This document shows positions 1 through 10,195 of a stretch of DNA of 42,717 bases, piece by piece (positions within the stretch are counted from its first letter, which is position 1; every line of letters begins with the position of its first letter). The stretch spans positions 1 to 42,717 of the forward strand of contig JAYMSP010000732.1 in NCBI GenBank assembly GCA_036897095.1, read 5' to 3'. The position numbers were made by a program, and so were the translations under genes. The notes beneath the pieces were generated by a model, which worked only from the letters and a program-made list of their open reading frames with translations, did no database searches and was not told where the DNA came from. The DNA comes from Plantago elongata. Taxonomy: Eukaryota; Streptophyta; Magnoliopsida; Lamiales; Plantaginaceae.

Positions 1-2554
1 TGGATCCTTGTAAAGTCGGACAGATCATCAGTTACTCTGTGGTTCAATCATCGACTGCGATCTTTGCAAGTTATGGACATATGTTCTGCTTGTGGCTTAT
101 GTTATTGGATTGCTATTACTATGTTCGTGAAAGTTATGTTATTGGAACAACTATTGATTCGTGGTTTCTTCTGCTACTAGTTTTGTTCGTTAAAAAAAAT
201 GATTCGTATATTGGTCTATATCTATTGTATTCCTTTTGTATATCTTGTAACAAAGACGAAGATATAGTGAATTTGGTGTGAATCACCCGTGGATGTAGGT
301 TCAACTTTAAACCGAACCACGTAATTGTTGTGTCGGTTTACTGCTTTTATTGTGTGTTGATCGATGGCGGTAAATACGAGTTGGTGTGGCGTTTTTCTGC
401 ATCTTTATTATAGTTTCTTTGGAAGTGAACTTCCTGTGTTTTTGTTGCTGCTGTGGAATTGCTATGCCTATTCAAGTCTTATCTTTCTCAGTGTGATCTC
501 TGTTATAGACTAGCTAGTTCGTAATGGGATTCTTACAAGTTACTACTGTCAAACATTGTACTTTTTAATCAAAAACTGAAGAATTCAATCTATCTCTTCT
601 TAAATCATAGGAATACTGCACAACATTGCATATATTCACGCAATTCAAACTGTTCGTCTGTAAACAGAGTAAAGCGGTATGTGAAAACAGCTTCATACCG
701 ACCATCATATTCAGGATCATCACACTGGAAAAGAGAATAGAAAAGAGAATGAAGTCAGTCAGTGAGTTTGGTCTAGAACTAGCTTAATACTAATGTCTAA
801 TTCAGGAGACTGAGAATAGAAAACTCTGATAAGTGTTTAAGAAAGAAAGAAAATTGCTTTCTTCTAACCTAATCTTGGGCATTGGATCAACTAGAAACTA
901 TCAAGCTCACATCCTCCCTCATGAATGAGAAGATTACACTCCAACGATTCGATGTTTATGTATGCTCTATTCGACTATAAATTAGTCTGAAATCATACTA
1001 TAAAATGTTGCGAGAACCGATCATTAGCTACAAATACGATTCAAACATTGTACATGTACTAGTAAAGCATTAAGATACATAATGTATTATACTAATTAAG
1101 CATGTAAATTGTGCGGCATGCCATACTTATAATTACGGTTGTGATGTTGATTTTGTATCTCGATAGATGAATTAAACACAGAAATGAGAATTAGAAGCGG
1201 TAGCTGATATATGATTGATCACCTGTGGATTGATCGAATTTGTATTGAGCCTTGGCTTGCCAGTGAAAATTAATTAGGGTTATTGAGATTGGGGAATTAG
1301 GGGTTCCCAATATTCATCAAATTAGGCAATTTTGAGACGCCAAATTAAAGTTTACTCCTTTCCTTTTTGGCTTGGTGAAATTCCAAATACGAGTGGCACC
1401 TTGATAAGTTTGTTACTTGTATATACTGTATGTTAGAAAGGTGGTAGGACATAGACCCCGTTGATAACTGACACATATCTGATTTAGATTGTGCCACGTT
1501 TTAAAAGCTCATGATTTTAACTTGTACCGGTCACACACATACAATCAGTATTTTTGTGAAGATAATCTTTTCAGTAAGAACAAGTGATGCTGATCGATTA
1601 AATATATTGATCAATTCTTTGGCAAACTAGTCAGTCCAGACGCTCGAATTGCATAACTGGTTCATAGCCGTGTAAATCTTAATCTGTGAAGAAATATTCC
1701 AAGCTATCACAAATATTAAAAGTGGAAAATGGAAATAAATTCAAAGTACCATCAATAATGATGGATTTCCTACATTTTCTTTATAGCAAGAATGATTCAA
1801 GGTATTTGACATTTTTTATACATGTATACTATGTATTAAGATCACATAAAGAAAAGCTCTCTTGTATATATACACAAGCTAGTGGCTACCATTTTAGATG
1901 AGTATGGTCAAAAGATGTAAAATATTGTGATTTGTGAATATTATAGTATTCTCAATTAAACTTTCCCATCTTTTGCAAAAGAACCTCTTACTTTTATAAT
2001 ATTATGATTGGCTGGTGTTAGTTCACTTTCACCTGTGGCTTTTGAACATTTCTTGGCCTGGTTGCATATTTATAATAACCACCAGGTACGTTTCATTTGT
2101 CATTGTATAATGTCATGTACAGTTATCAATTTGTCTGTTTTCTGTAGAAGAAACCTATCTCTCAGCCTCAGGTTATATCCATCTGCGTTGACAATCAATT
2201 ATACATATATGTTTTCAAACTTCAACTTCTTTAGCCTATTGTTCTTGATATAGCTTATAATAACCATACTTGTTTCCATGTCAACTTTATCCAGATTGAT
2301 CATCAGCCTTTACTCTTGCTGATCTACATGCCAAACATCTCATTTCCGACCGGACTTTGTCAATTATCTTCTGCGAATTCATCGACTTATGAGTAATACG
2401 ACGAAGCCAAGAATGAGGTCGATGTTCAATTTGGCCTACGATAGAGGTTGATTGGTATTTCGCTCGCTTTATGTATGGTTGATAATATTAGGAGCTTTTT
2501 ACGAGTCTGTTATTTCACAGTCACTCGATAGCTAGGTTATTTTCGTTTACAATC
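1..2554. other. non-genic leader region, possible 3'UTR of an upstream gene
   Basis: No convincing protein-coding gene is visible here. The first few hundred bases are T/G-rich with short interrupted frames, which would fit the 3' untranslated end of a plus-strand gene lying left of the window, but nothing proves it. Frames such as 39-281, 1686-1901 and 2008-2253 have no domain-like composition and are treated as chance. Around 605-724 and 1223-1300 on the minus strand there are exon-like signals, described separately. The last few hundred bases before 2555 should hold the SAUR promoter, but I cannot point to a clear TATA box. Confidence 0.4.
605..724 (-). other. possible terminal exon of a minus-strand transcript
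   Basis: On the minus strand a long pyrimidine tract (about 725-755) ends in CAG at 725-727, a good splice acceptor. It is followed by 39 codons open from 724 to a TGA at 605-607, with an acidic/aromatic composition (it begins C-D-D-P-E-Y-D-G). A matching donor (CAG then GTGATC) lies at about 1223, which would give a 498-nt intron and a first exon rich in the AACCCTAA-type sequence common in plant leaders. I found no ATG that joins in this frame, so it could equally be a noncoding RNA, a decayed gene or chance. No family is recognised. Confidence 0.2.
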
Positions 2555-3058
2555 ATGTCGTCGGGGAAAAAGATGGAGAAAAGCAGTTCTATATTGAAGA
2601 AACTCGAGAAGTACGTGTTGATGAACAAGGGCAAGAAAGTGAAGGGTGGTAAAGGCGTGTTTAAGAAGAGCCATTCATGGACTAGCGACACGCCCAAGGC
2701 TCCAACAGGCTGTTTCTCTGTCTATGTCGGGCCAAACAAGCAAAGGTTTGTGATCAAAGCAGAATATGCGAATCATCCTTTGTTCAAACAGCTTCTTGAG
2801 GATGCTGAGTCGGAATATGGATTCGACAGTGGAGGCCCTTTGCAGATTCCATGTGAAGTTGATCTGTTCTGCAGAGTGTTGGCTGAGATGGATAGTGGTA
2901 AGGAGTTTGATGAACAGGCGATCAGGTGTGGCTATCCCTCGTGCACCCCTTTTAGCCCCAGACCGCGTTTTGGGAAAGGGGACATGGTTGGCGAATATAA
3001 CTCTTACGCCCTTCTTACTCCACCGCGATTGCTCAAGATTAATGATCAGTACTTCTAG
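2555..3058 (+). CDS. SAUR family auxin-responsive protein
   Basis: A 167-residue SAUR protein in a single intronless exon, as is usual for this family. The basic N-terminus (about residues 1-40, many Lys) leads into the SAUR domain at about 50-115. That domain has the family landmarks: T-G-C-F-S-V-Y-V-G-P at 51-60, R-F-V-I-K at 64-68, the NHPLF motif at 73-77, E-S-E-Y-G-F at 85-90, and the C-terminal L-Q-I-P-C at 96-100. SAUR proteins are known to inhibit PP2C.D phosphatases and so raise plasma-membrane H+-ATPase activity during cell expansion; that role is inferred here by family only. The C-terminal tail (120-167), with a C-T-P-F-S-P-R-P segment, is longer than in minimal SAURs. An in-frame ATG at codon 7 is an alternative start. 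The upstream ATG gives the full lysine-rich N-terminus and is preferred. Confidence 0.9.
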   Translation: MSSGKKMEKSSSILKKLEKYVLMNKGKKVKGGKGVFKKSHSWTSDTPKAPTGCFSVYVGPNKQRFVIKAEYANHPLFKQLLEDAESEYGFDSGGPLQIPCEVDLFCRVLAEMDSGKEFDEQAIRCGYPSCTPFSPRPRFGKGDMVGEYNSYALLTPPRLLKINDQYF

Positions 3059-3813
3059 GCAAGCTGAAGGACCTAAGAAGATGTTACGCTACGTGCAAGT
3101 TCCTTATAATCGGTGTGTTTTATTTCTATTTCAGCAGCATGTGTGGTGTTATCAAGTACTAATGATTTACGGCCAATGTATGCGTGTACTGTCTAATAAC
3201 TCAACCTATATATCAACCTATAATCTGTGCTTGTAAGGTTTGTTTTTTTTATGTTCTTTCAAGAGCTTCCAATCGATTTTAAACTATGCTACGCCCCACT
3301 ATGCCCCTTTTGATTTCGCCCTGACCGAAGAGGCCTGTTGTTCTGTTATAATCATTTATCCACGCGAAAACGCAGCATCCAACAGAGAAACAATCAAACA
3401 AACAATCTAGAGAAGAACCAGATTACGAATTAGCAAGCCGCTAAACCTCAGATATTCGCCTACTCACAGAACCGATAACGATGAAAAATATACCGAGCTG
3501 ACTGCTTGTGGACAGTAGACTCTCCTGTTAGGCTGTCATTTGCCAAGACAATGTTTGTCCAGAGATAAAGAATCTACGAAGAGGGAGTTACGGGATTATG
3601 TCGAGTACAAGGGACTCAATTACAATTTACAACAAATCATATTCATAACTGTTTAGCAACCAATAGTATACAGTAATTACAGTGAAATAACTGCTTTCTC
3701 ATGTTCTTCTTCATTTTTTCAGTTTCCAATCTTCATCTCTTCAACCAAAATTTCAACAACAAAAACGCAAAAAGATCAAATCTTTACATACACATTTCCT
3801 TTCTCTCACTGAA
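3059..3813. other. intergenic: SAUR 3'UTR and promoter/leader of the next gene
   Basis: No gene is seen. The first part should be the SAUR 3'UTR. The frame running on from the SAUR gene to 3236 is an out-of-frame shadow. From about 3700 the sequence becomes rich in TCTT/CAAC tracts typical of a plant 5' leader, ending in the uORF at 3814. Confidence 0.5.
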
Positions 3814-3837
3814 ATGCTCAAAACCCATCAACGATGA
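3814..3837 (+). promoter_or_regulatory. seven-codon uORF whose stop overlaps the main start codon
   Basis: An upstream ATG at 3814 opens a seven-codon frame (M-L-K-T-H-Q-R) that stops at TGA 3835-3837. The main ATG is 3834-3836, so start and stop share the four bases ATGA. If the transcript starts upstream of 3814, ribosomes translating the uORF terminate exactly on the main start. Translation would then depend on leaky scanning or backward reinitiation. The overlap is read directly; a regulatory effect is inference. Confidence 0.5.
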
Positions 3838-4877
3838 GTGTATTCGTGTTTGCAGAGTGCACTAATTCTTCCTCAGAAAGTCAGAAATGGAGTACAAATT
3901 TGAGGAAGTCTTTTGATTCTGTTCCAGGTAAAGAAAATCAGTGTGTTTCGCTGGATAATATTACTTGCTCTTCTGTTTCTTCATCAATTGGGGCTACAAT
4001 TACACCATTCAAAACCAAACCAGTAAACAGAGGTATTGAGCTAGTTGGTAAACCAAGATTCAAGGGGGGTGCTCCGAATCAAGAAGCTACAGTTCTGAAA
4101 TTGGATGATGAGATTGAAGAAATCAAGTCTGAAATTGCTACGTTGCGTTCGAGATTAGATGGTTTGAGGCTCCTGAAAGCTGTTAGTAGTCTGAAAGTCG
4201 AAAACCGGAATCGAGCTGTTTCTCCAAATGTTGTGAAGAAAACTGTGCGTGAGAGGCGAAGGGGGGTGAGTATGGGACCGTCTGATATTTTTGGTGCTGT
4301 GAAATCGAGCCAATTCGGGTTGCGGGAAATTGCCTCCCCTGTTCTGAGTAGGAGAAAATCTTGTGTCTTGAAGCTAGGAGAGAGTGAACAAGAGAAGGCA
4401 GTGAAGAATTTGAGTGTTCCTTCGAGGCGGTTAAAGAAGGATGATTGTGTGATTGATTCAGTGCAGTCTAAGAAATTGGTTGGAAAATCTGCTCCGGTGA
4501 CAGATAAGAAGGCATTGAGGCCAGCAAGAGTTGTGGCTAGCCGGTACAATCAGAAAACGAGACAAAGGGTGTCTCTGGAAGAAAATGATGTCACAAAATC
4601 AAATGTGAAGAAACAGTGGGAGATTCCAAGTGAGATTATTGTTCATTGTAGTGAGGAGGATGAAGAGTCTGTTGTAGCTACGCCTTATTTGCTTCCGAGG
4701 ATTAGGACTATGAGGTTAGTGAATGAGAGCCCGAGGGATTCTGGACCACCTAAAAGAGTAGCTGACTTGGTTGGGAAGAAGTCATTTTTCGCTGATGATG
4801 GAGCGGAGGAAGGATTGGTTTATCAGACTTTGAGGTATGATGAGGATCAAGCCGAACAAAGCTATGATCAGTTCTAA
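3834..4877 (+). CDS. unrecognised plant coiled-coil protein with KEN motif
   Basis: A 347-residue intronless protein that I do not recognise. Visible layout: a Ser/Thr-rich N-terminus; the tripeptide K-E-N at residues 33-35 (in P-G-K-E-N-Q), the form of an APC/C degron; a heptad-like segment at about 86-120 (L-D-D-E-I-E-E-I-K-S-E-I) predicted by eye to form a short coiled coil; then a long basic, Ser/Arg/Lys-rich middle (about 121-255) that is probably disordered. A more ordered acidic C-terminal block starts near W-E-I-P-S-E-I-I-V-H and contains L-P-R-I-R-T-M-R-L-V-N-E-S-P. There is no signal peptide or membrane segment. The composition suggests a nuclear or cytoskeletal regulatory protein, but no function is claimed. 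Coding quality is good: a long uninterrupted frame ending in a natural acidic tail. Its start is constrained by the overlapping uORF. Confidence 0.75.
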   Translation: MSVFVFAECTNSSSESQKWSTNLRKSFDSVPGKENQCVSLDNITCSSVSSSIGATITPFKTKPVNRGIELVGKPRFKGGAPNQEATVLKLDDEIEEIKSEIATLRSRLDGLRLLKAVSSLKVENRNRAVSPNVVKKTVRERRRGVSMGPSDIFGAVKSSQFGLREIASPVLSRRKSCVLKLGESEQEKAVKNLSVPSRRLKKDDCVIDSVQSKKLVGKSAPVTDKKALRPARVVASRYNQKTRQRVSLEENDVTKSNVKKQWEIPSEIIVHCSEEDEESVVATPYLLPRIRTMRLVNESPRDSGPPKRVADLVGKKSFFADDGAEEGLVYQTLRYDEDQAEQSYDQF

Positions 4878-5534
4878 CTGTGCTCATTTCTGGTGATCGT
4901 GACGTGGTAACTGGTAAGCATACTGTTGCTTCACCTTTAGCATCAGAATCACAAGTTAATTCTTGTTTTGCTTGTTCTAAATTTGTAAGGTACCTCAGCT
5001 TGTTTAGAAGTTTCTTGGTCAGTTTCTCTGTGACTTGTGCCAGATGAGTTTGCTATCGTTTTCTCGAATGATTCTGCTTATCTTCACTATTATCAGCCCC
5101 GGAAATAGTTCCTAGTATGTTAGTATCAGAACTTGAATTGCAAATTCTTTGTTTGTGGTAAAATGTAGTATAGTTTGGTGAATAAGATTGTGTACTTCAG
5201 CTAGTAATGTCTTGCAATCTCATTCTTTGTGACTCAATTGCTTCCTTAATTCCAACACATAACATGTATAAACATAAGTTCTTCCCAGGATGCAATGCAA
5301 GAACTGAACTTGGTACGACAAGAACTCGTATATTTACTTACAAAATATAGAAGAACTTGTAACATATACATCGAGGAACATAATCATTACTCTGCATCTC
5401 CAGCCACCCACTGTACCAATATCATGAAGTACATGATGTAACCAGTAACATATTCATATCAATAAATCAACACACAAACCAATAAGAATAACTTATACAA
5501 TGAAACATAATACAGCATTGAGGTGCCAGATCCC
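4878..5534. other. convergent 3' ends, no gene
   Basis: This stretch separates two convergent genes and should hold the 3'UTRs of the coiled-coil gene (+) and the feruloyl transferase (-). A GTAAG-like donor near 4913 hints at an optional 3'UTR intron, without further support. No coding signal is seen on either strand. Confidence 0.5.
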
Positions 5535-7078
5535 TTAAATCTGCATGAGCTTTTCGAATTTCGCCATTGCAGGAGCTGGCAATCCAAGAAGCACATTGAT
5601 GCTCTTCCTTTCTTTCCCATGAGACAGGAAAAGAATAACTTCTTTCTCAGGCAAAACCACTGGTCCTGACAAAACAGGCTCTCCCCAACCAAAATCAGTC
5701 GTGTAGAAGGACAACTTTGACCAAGTTGTGATCAGTAGGGTCGCAGAAAGAGAAGGCCTGACCCGTGTGGCCTCAAAGAAATCGATGGCAGATCTCATGT
5801 AGCCATCAGTTACCATATGAACCGCGTCTTGAACGAGCTTGACCGTGAAAGAAAGGGGATTTTCAGCCAACTCCCCTGCTTTGCACAGTGAGTTGGTCAA
5901 TACAATGGCATTGCCAAAGAACTTTTCCGGGATTGGTGGTTGGAACCGCTGCCTCCCGTCTACTGCAAAAAGAAGCTTGGTTTGTTGATCGGGGCTGAGG
6001 TCCAATGCCTCACTTCGTGACCTCCACACGAATCCTGATAAGGCCTCAAACGTGGTGCATTTCTTGAGGGCTCCATCTTCTAGAGCCTTTTTCTTGAGGT
6101 GTTCGAGCTTTTCTGGGTCGAAACTGAAGGACCTGTAGGTCATTTCTTTCCTGTAGAGTTCAGCAGAGTTTGACACATCATTGATCTCAGCAAATTCATG
6201 GTGAGGAAACTCAGGTTTAGGTGGAGTTCTTGCTTTGAGGATGGTTCTGTCCATGAATGGTGGTGTTTTTAGGGGTAGGCCTCTAGCTAGTTCACCCCAA
6301 TCATTCACAAACTCCATTGCACCAATCCCATCAAACATACAGTGGTTCATGCACAATCCAAGCACAAATCCTCCACATTTGAACTTTGTCACCTGCAATA
6401 ATGAGCTATTTAGTGACTAAAGAAATAGTGATAATGTTACTTTTTTTCACCAGGGTGTTTATGTAATTTACCCTATACGGCAAATGCATATCTTTTTATC
6501 AGATACTGACTGGAAGTTATAAGCAAGACTTTGTCAAAAAGTTAGATACTTTCCATAGTATGTGTCAAAAGATGTTTCGACCTACTGGATTAATCATGTG
6601 TAGCAGATACATTTGAACCGAAGAAGTACAGGTGACTTACTTGAGCTGTAATAGGCGGTATCTCAAGTACATTCTTGGCCCCTGGAATGTCATACACAAG
6701 CTTTCCAAGAGTAACCGGATCGGGTTTAGTGATATCACCCAACTCCTTGAGGTCACAGTCAGCCTCGGCCTCCACGAACACCGCACCTTCACCCGAGCAA
6801 TCCACTATGAGCTTCATCTCAGGGCTGATAGTCAAGCGCCCCGCAAGTGGATAGTAGTACACAAGGGCTTTCGACAAGGCGTCCTTGATCACTTGAACCG
6901 CAGTCTCGTTGCCCTTGTCATCTGCTTTGAAGCAGTAGATGGTACGGACTATGACCGCAATGTTTTGGTCGAGGTTAGACAGGTAGTAGAAGCCCTTGTC
7001 TGTTTCCTCTGCTGGAGGTACCAGTGTTGGCTCACCTTGCTTCACTGTTAGCTCATACACATTGTTGCCATTCTCCAT
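5535..7078 (-). CDS. HHT1: omega-hydroxypalmitate O-feruloyl transferase (BAHD acyltransferase)
   Basis: Two coding exons on the minus strand: 7078-6641 (146 codons, from ATG at 7078) and 6392-5535. The intron is 6640-6393, with donor GTAAGT and acceptor TTGCAG, phase 0. The joined protein is 431 residues, slightly shorter than typical BAHD enzymes (about 430-460). The catalytic motif H-C-M-F-D is at 163-167 and the structural D-F-G-W-G at 379-383, both intact. The start M-E-N-G, the segment [13 protein letters not shown] and the run around [12 protein letters not shown] match Arabidopsis HHT1/ASFT closely as I remember it. That enzyme transfers feruloyl from feruloyl-CoA to omega-hydroxy fatty acids and fatty alcohols for suberin aromatics in root and periderm; it is cytosolic. 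A close paralogue acting on fatty alcohols (FACT) is the main alternative. A 5'UTR intron and a TATA box lie upstream. Confidence 0.92.
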
Positions 7079-7099
7079 TTTGATCACAAGTGTAGTTAA

Positions 7100-7282
7100 C
7101 TGTTTACACATTAGGAATAAGAAAATCACACTAGTGTAAATCAAGCGAGTTCATACGAATAAACAAAATCACACACGTGTAAATTCGGACAGTGTGCAAA
7201 ACACTTTCCGGGCTAAAAGCAACATAGACAAGCTCATGCGAACATGGAGAAGAACATAAGCTGCGAATAATTCGAATGTTAC
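7100..7282 (-). other. probable 5'UTR intron of the feruloyl transferase
   Basis: On the minus strand CTCAG|GTAACA (exon end at 7283) forms a donor, and a pyrimidine-rich tract ending in AAACAG at 7100 forms the acceptor. This gives a 183-nt intron ending 21 nt before the ATG. Together with the TATA box at about 7362 this predicts a leader of about 50 nt plus 21 nt. Leader introns often raise expression in plants, but that is inference here. Confidence 0.5.
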
Positions 7283-7358
7283 CTGAGATGTTTGCTGTAT
7301 GCTGAGTGTCAAAAGCTGAAGGTGATGAGAATACTATCAGCAGTGTGAGTTGCTGGAA

Positions 7359-7365
7359 ATATATA
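7359..7365 (-). promoter_or_regulatory. TATA box of the feruloyl transferase gene
   Basis: The minus strand reads CCTATATATTTCC across 7367-7355. It sits about 75 nt upstream of the predicted leader donor and would place transcription start near 7330-7335. Confidence 0.55.
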
Positions 7366-8575
7366 GGCAAAACAAAGTGTACAAAACTGGGCAACTGAGT
7401 AAGTTTTGGTTAACAAAGATGTACTATTGAAAGTGACAGTTGATATAACTTGTTCAAACTGCAAGATACTAGGTAAGATATTCAAAAGAGTAGTGTCTTT
7501 TATGACATATTTTTCAATTGAGTGATTAGGGAACTATTATTGTCTTGAAGAAATAGTTGTAGTAAAGATCAATTGTGTAATTGTCATACAGTTGTGGTAG
7601 GCCACTTGCCCCCAGCTGAACCAATCTGTTACCAGTTATTTGATTCCAACTTATGGGGTGGGTGGGTGGTTTGGTAAGGTTGGCATCCAAATCACTCTTG
7701 CTTGTACCTATATTTCTTTGTGTAACATGTGCTATGGCTTAGGGTTGAACACTTTTAAAGAGTTTGTAAAACCCGCGTACATGGTTTGATTCGCGTTTAT
7801 CATGTCTCTTGTTCAAATTTTACGGGAAGTGAATTTACTAGGCGTTTTAGTCTAGGTTGAGGTGGCGAAACGCAGGGGCGGTAGTTGACAAGTCACAAGT
7901 GCATATAAAGTATTTGTTCTGAAGTTTCACAAGAAAACATTTTATAACTAATAGTCTAATAATATAGACATCTCAACAGGGAACCTATTTTTACAGCTGA
8001 AAGTGTTCATCATGAACATCTGCATCTCTGTTAATATCTGCGACTTTGTTAACCCAGATATATGAGCACGACAATGTTGTCTTTACGAAATGTGGAGGAG
8101 CGCTTCGCGGAGAAACCTGTTTGTGGGATTCTGATGCTTCGTCTCCTCCAGTTCCGGTCCTTTAGCTGGCTGAACGAGAACACCCCTTTCTCAACATCTG
8201 ATGTTTGTAGTTTCGAATTTGTACCATCTCTCAGTGATTTTCTCAATCTCAGCATTAGAGTAGTTCATTTTACTGCAAGCAATACGTTGCATACCTCCAT
8301 TTGGTTCTGAGTGAATTTACGTAGTAAGTTATACAGATTACAGAACATCCATTTGTATATTCAGCTAAATTCTTGTATAAAAAGGGCCAGGTCATAATCA
8401 TGCAACACACAGTTTCCACAATATTTCTTTCTCACTTGATTATCATATGCTTAGCAATGTAAGTTATGGAGCTAGCTCTAACCACACTCTACAGGCCTCA
8501 TTCTTGAATCAGGCAGGTCGAAACTCAGGATGCTCATGTAGTCATATCCTGTCTACAGGTTCCAACTCAACTCCA
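7366..8575. other. intergenic region, promoter side of the BAHD gene and 3' side of poly(A) polymerase
   Basis: No supported gene. Open frames at 8049-8310 occur on both strands in a patch of higher GC (8080-8240), which may be a decayed coding segment or the 3'UTR of the poly(A) polymerase. No family is recognised. A short G-rich run lies near 7654-7675. Confidence 0.4.
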
Positions 8576-10153
8576 TCAGCATATCCGTGGCCTTTTGAGC
8601 CGACTCTCCTTCATCTCTAATCCAGAATCAACTATTTTCTGTTTCACAAGTCTTTCAGCACAGCAAGCCTCACCAGTTCCATGACCGGCCTTATCAACCA
8701 GTAGGCTTTGTCTATAGCCCTCTGGAAATACATAACCAGGAAGTTGCTTTCTTCGAACATGAGAAACTTCAATCTCCATCCCAGGCTTCCAATTTGGATA
8801 AGAGTATACTTGACACCTGAACTCTTCAAGAATCTTGCAAAAATTGAACTTTTGGCAACCTTCAGCAACCTCTACTTCCTTTCTCTGCAAACCAATGAAA
8901 AACGCACAATGTGCAGACAGTCTTGATGAATCTACAACACCATGTGGGTGAGGATGGCAGTGTAACTTCCCACACGTCTGTCGCTCTATCATCAACGGTA
9001 ACTGCCTCATGCGAGACTCGACCTTGCCTCTCCAAGCACGCAGATCCTCAGAATCGGCAGCTACAACATCCACCTTGAGATAATGTTTATAAATTTCGAA
9101 GAATCGATACGGTTCAAACAAAGCACTCCACTGCATATTAGCATTCTGCTCCATATCCTCACAAATCTTCCTGCCAAATTCGAACTGTTCCTCCATAATT
9201 CGTAAAGTGCCCGGTGTTACATTGTAACTAGAGTTCATACTAGGATAAGCAGGCGTTATAATCGGCATAAGATGACTCCTGTCCGAAGGGTTCTTACGAG
9301 GATCCCACACAGAAAATCCCAATTGTTCACCAAAATCCTCTATCTCACATAGCATAACAGGAGTCGGCCACTTCCAAAGCATCATATACACTCTGAAGAA
9401 CCTCGAAACCAGCATGCCCGCATTCGCACGGGGATAAAGCTGACACAACCGCGCAACAAGAATAGCCCAATTCACACCACCAAGAAAACCTGCCACGTTT
9501 GAGTAAATACCCCGTCTCTTCGCCCAAAACTTCAAGCAACGCAGAGTTGTCCGAAAAGTCTCCACATCCGGCACAAGCTTCAGAATCTTATCCGCCACTC
9601 GACAGCCATTCAGACTCCGTACAGTCGCCTCATCAACATTATGCAAAACCGATACATCCGAGATATCCAAATCATCAGGAACAACCGGCTGCAATATGCT
9701 AGCATACAAAAGATCAACCGAAATTCCATCGAACTTAAACTTCATCACAGGAACAAACGCCAGAGGAACAGATTGAAGTTCAGTAACCCGTTCCATACTA
9801 TCCAACACGCTATAAAGCCCGTAAAAAAAATCTTCGTCCCGATTCACATACGAAGGCCCTACACACAATGCATCTATGTCAGCTCCAGGATCATGAACAC
9901 CGAGACGATAAGAGCCGAAACTGAAAAGAACAGCATTGGCGTCTTCTTCCAAAATCTGATTAGCATAGCCTTTGAACCGTGTAACATCTTTAACCCATTC
10001 CCTGGTGATCTGTTGGAGTTCGATCATCACTTGTTCCCGCTTACGCGACTGTTCCGCGGTTTCGTATAGCCCAGATTCGACCAAGAAGTTCTCAAGATCC
10101 AGGCTCCTCTGAACATCAGATGGTCCAGGAGCAACGAGCGAGAGGTGTTCCAT
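8576..10153 (-). CDS. PAPS3: short intronless canonical poly(A) polymerase (PAPS3-like)
   Basis: A 525-residue poly(A) polymerase of the canonical eukaryotic type, in one exon. The nucleotidyltransferase core is complete: helical turn F-G-S-Y-R-L-G-V at 79-86, catalytic aspartates D92 and D94 in G-A-D-I-D, and the third aspartate D147 in I-S-V-D-L-L-Y. The central domain (about 195-345, with L-R-C-L-K-F-W-A-K-R-R-G and G-F-L-G-G-V-N-W) and an RNA-binding domain (about 350-500) follow. The protein then ends in a short basic tail, K-R-P-R-I-C. Nuclear plant PAPs carry a long extra C-terminal region with nuclear localisation signals. That region is missing, as in the short Arabidopsis PAPS3, which was reported as cytoplasmic and pollen-expressed. 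Plant PAP genes normally have many introns, so an intronless copy suggests origin by retroposition. All key residues are present, so it is probably active. The PAPS3 symbol rests on architecture, not an alignment. Confidence 0.85.
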   Translation of the reverse strand: MEHLSLVAPGPSDVQRSLDLENFLVESGLYETAEQSRKREQVMIELQQITREWVKDVTRFKGYANQILEEDANAVLFSFGSYRLGVHDPGADIDALCVGPSYVNRDEDFFYGLYSVLDSMERVTELQSVPLAFVPVMKFKFDGISVDLLYASILQPVVPDDLDISDVSVLHNVDEATVRSLNGCRVADKILKLVPDVETFRTTLRCLKFWAKRRGIYSNVAGFLGGVNWAILVARLCQLYPRANAGMLVSRFFRVYMMLWKWPTPVMLCEIEDFGEQLGFSVWDPRKNPSDRSHLMPIITPAYPSMNSSYNVTPGTLRIMEEQFEFGRKICEDMEQNANMQWSALFEPYRFFEIYKHYLKVDVVAADSEDLRAWRGKVESRMRQLPLMIERQTCGKLHCHPHPHGVVDSSRLSAHCAFFIGLQRKEVEVAEGCQKFNFCKILEEFRCQVYSYPNWKPGMEIEVSHVRRKQLPGYVFPEGYRQSLLVDKAGHGTGEACCAERLVKQKIVDSGLEMKESRLKRPRIC

Positions 10154-10195
10154 GTTGGTTCGACAAGAATGAAAAAGATCGTATGTTATGTTATG

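Noticed and set aside
39..281. 80-codon frame at the left edge
   Set aside because: T/G-rich composition and no domain; more likely part of a 3'UTR.
2766..3236. 156-codon frame overlapping the SAUR gene
   Set aside because: Out-of-frame shadow of the SAUR coding region continuing into its 3'UTR.
4079..4549. 156-codon minus-strand frame inside the coiled-coil gene
   Set aside because: Antisense shadow of a Ser/Lys-rich gene; composition mirrors the sense codons.
8049..8310. GC-richer patch with open frames on both strands
   Set aside because: No start, splice or family support in any frame; kept only as intergenic note.
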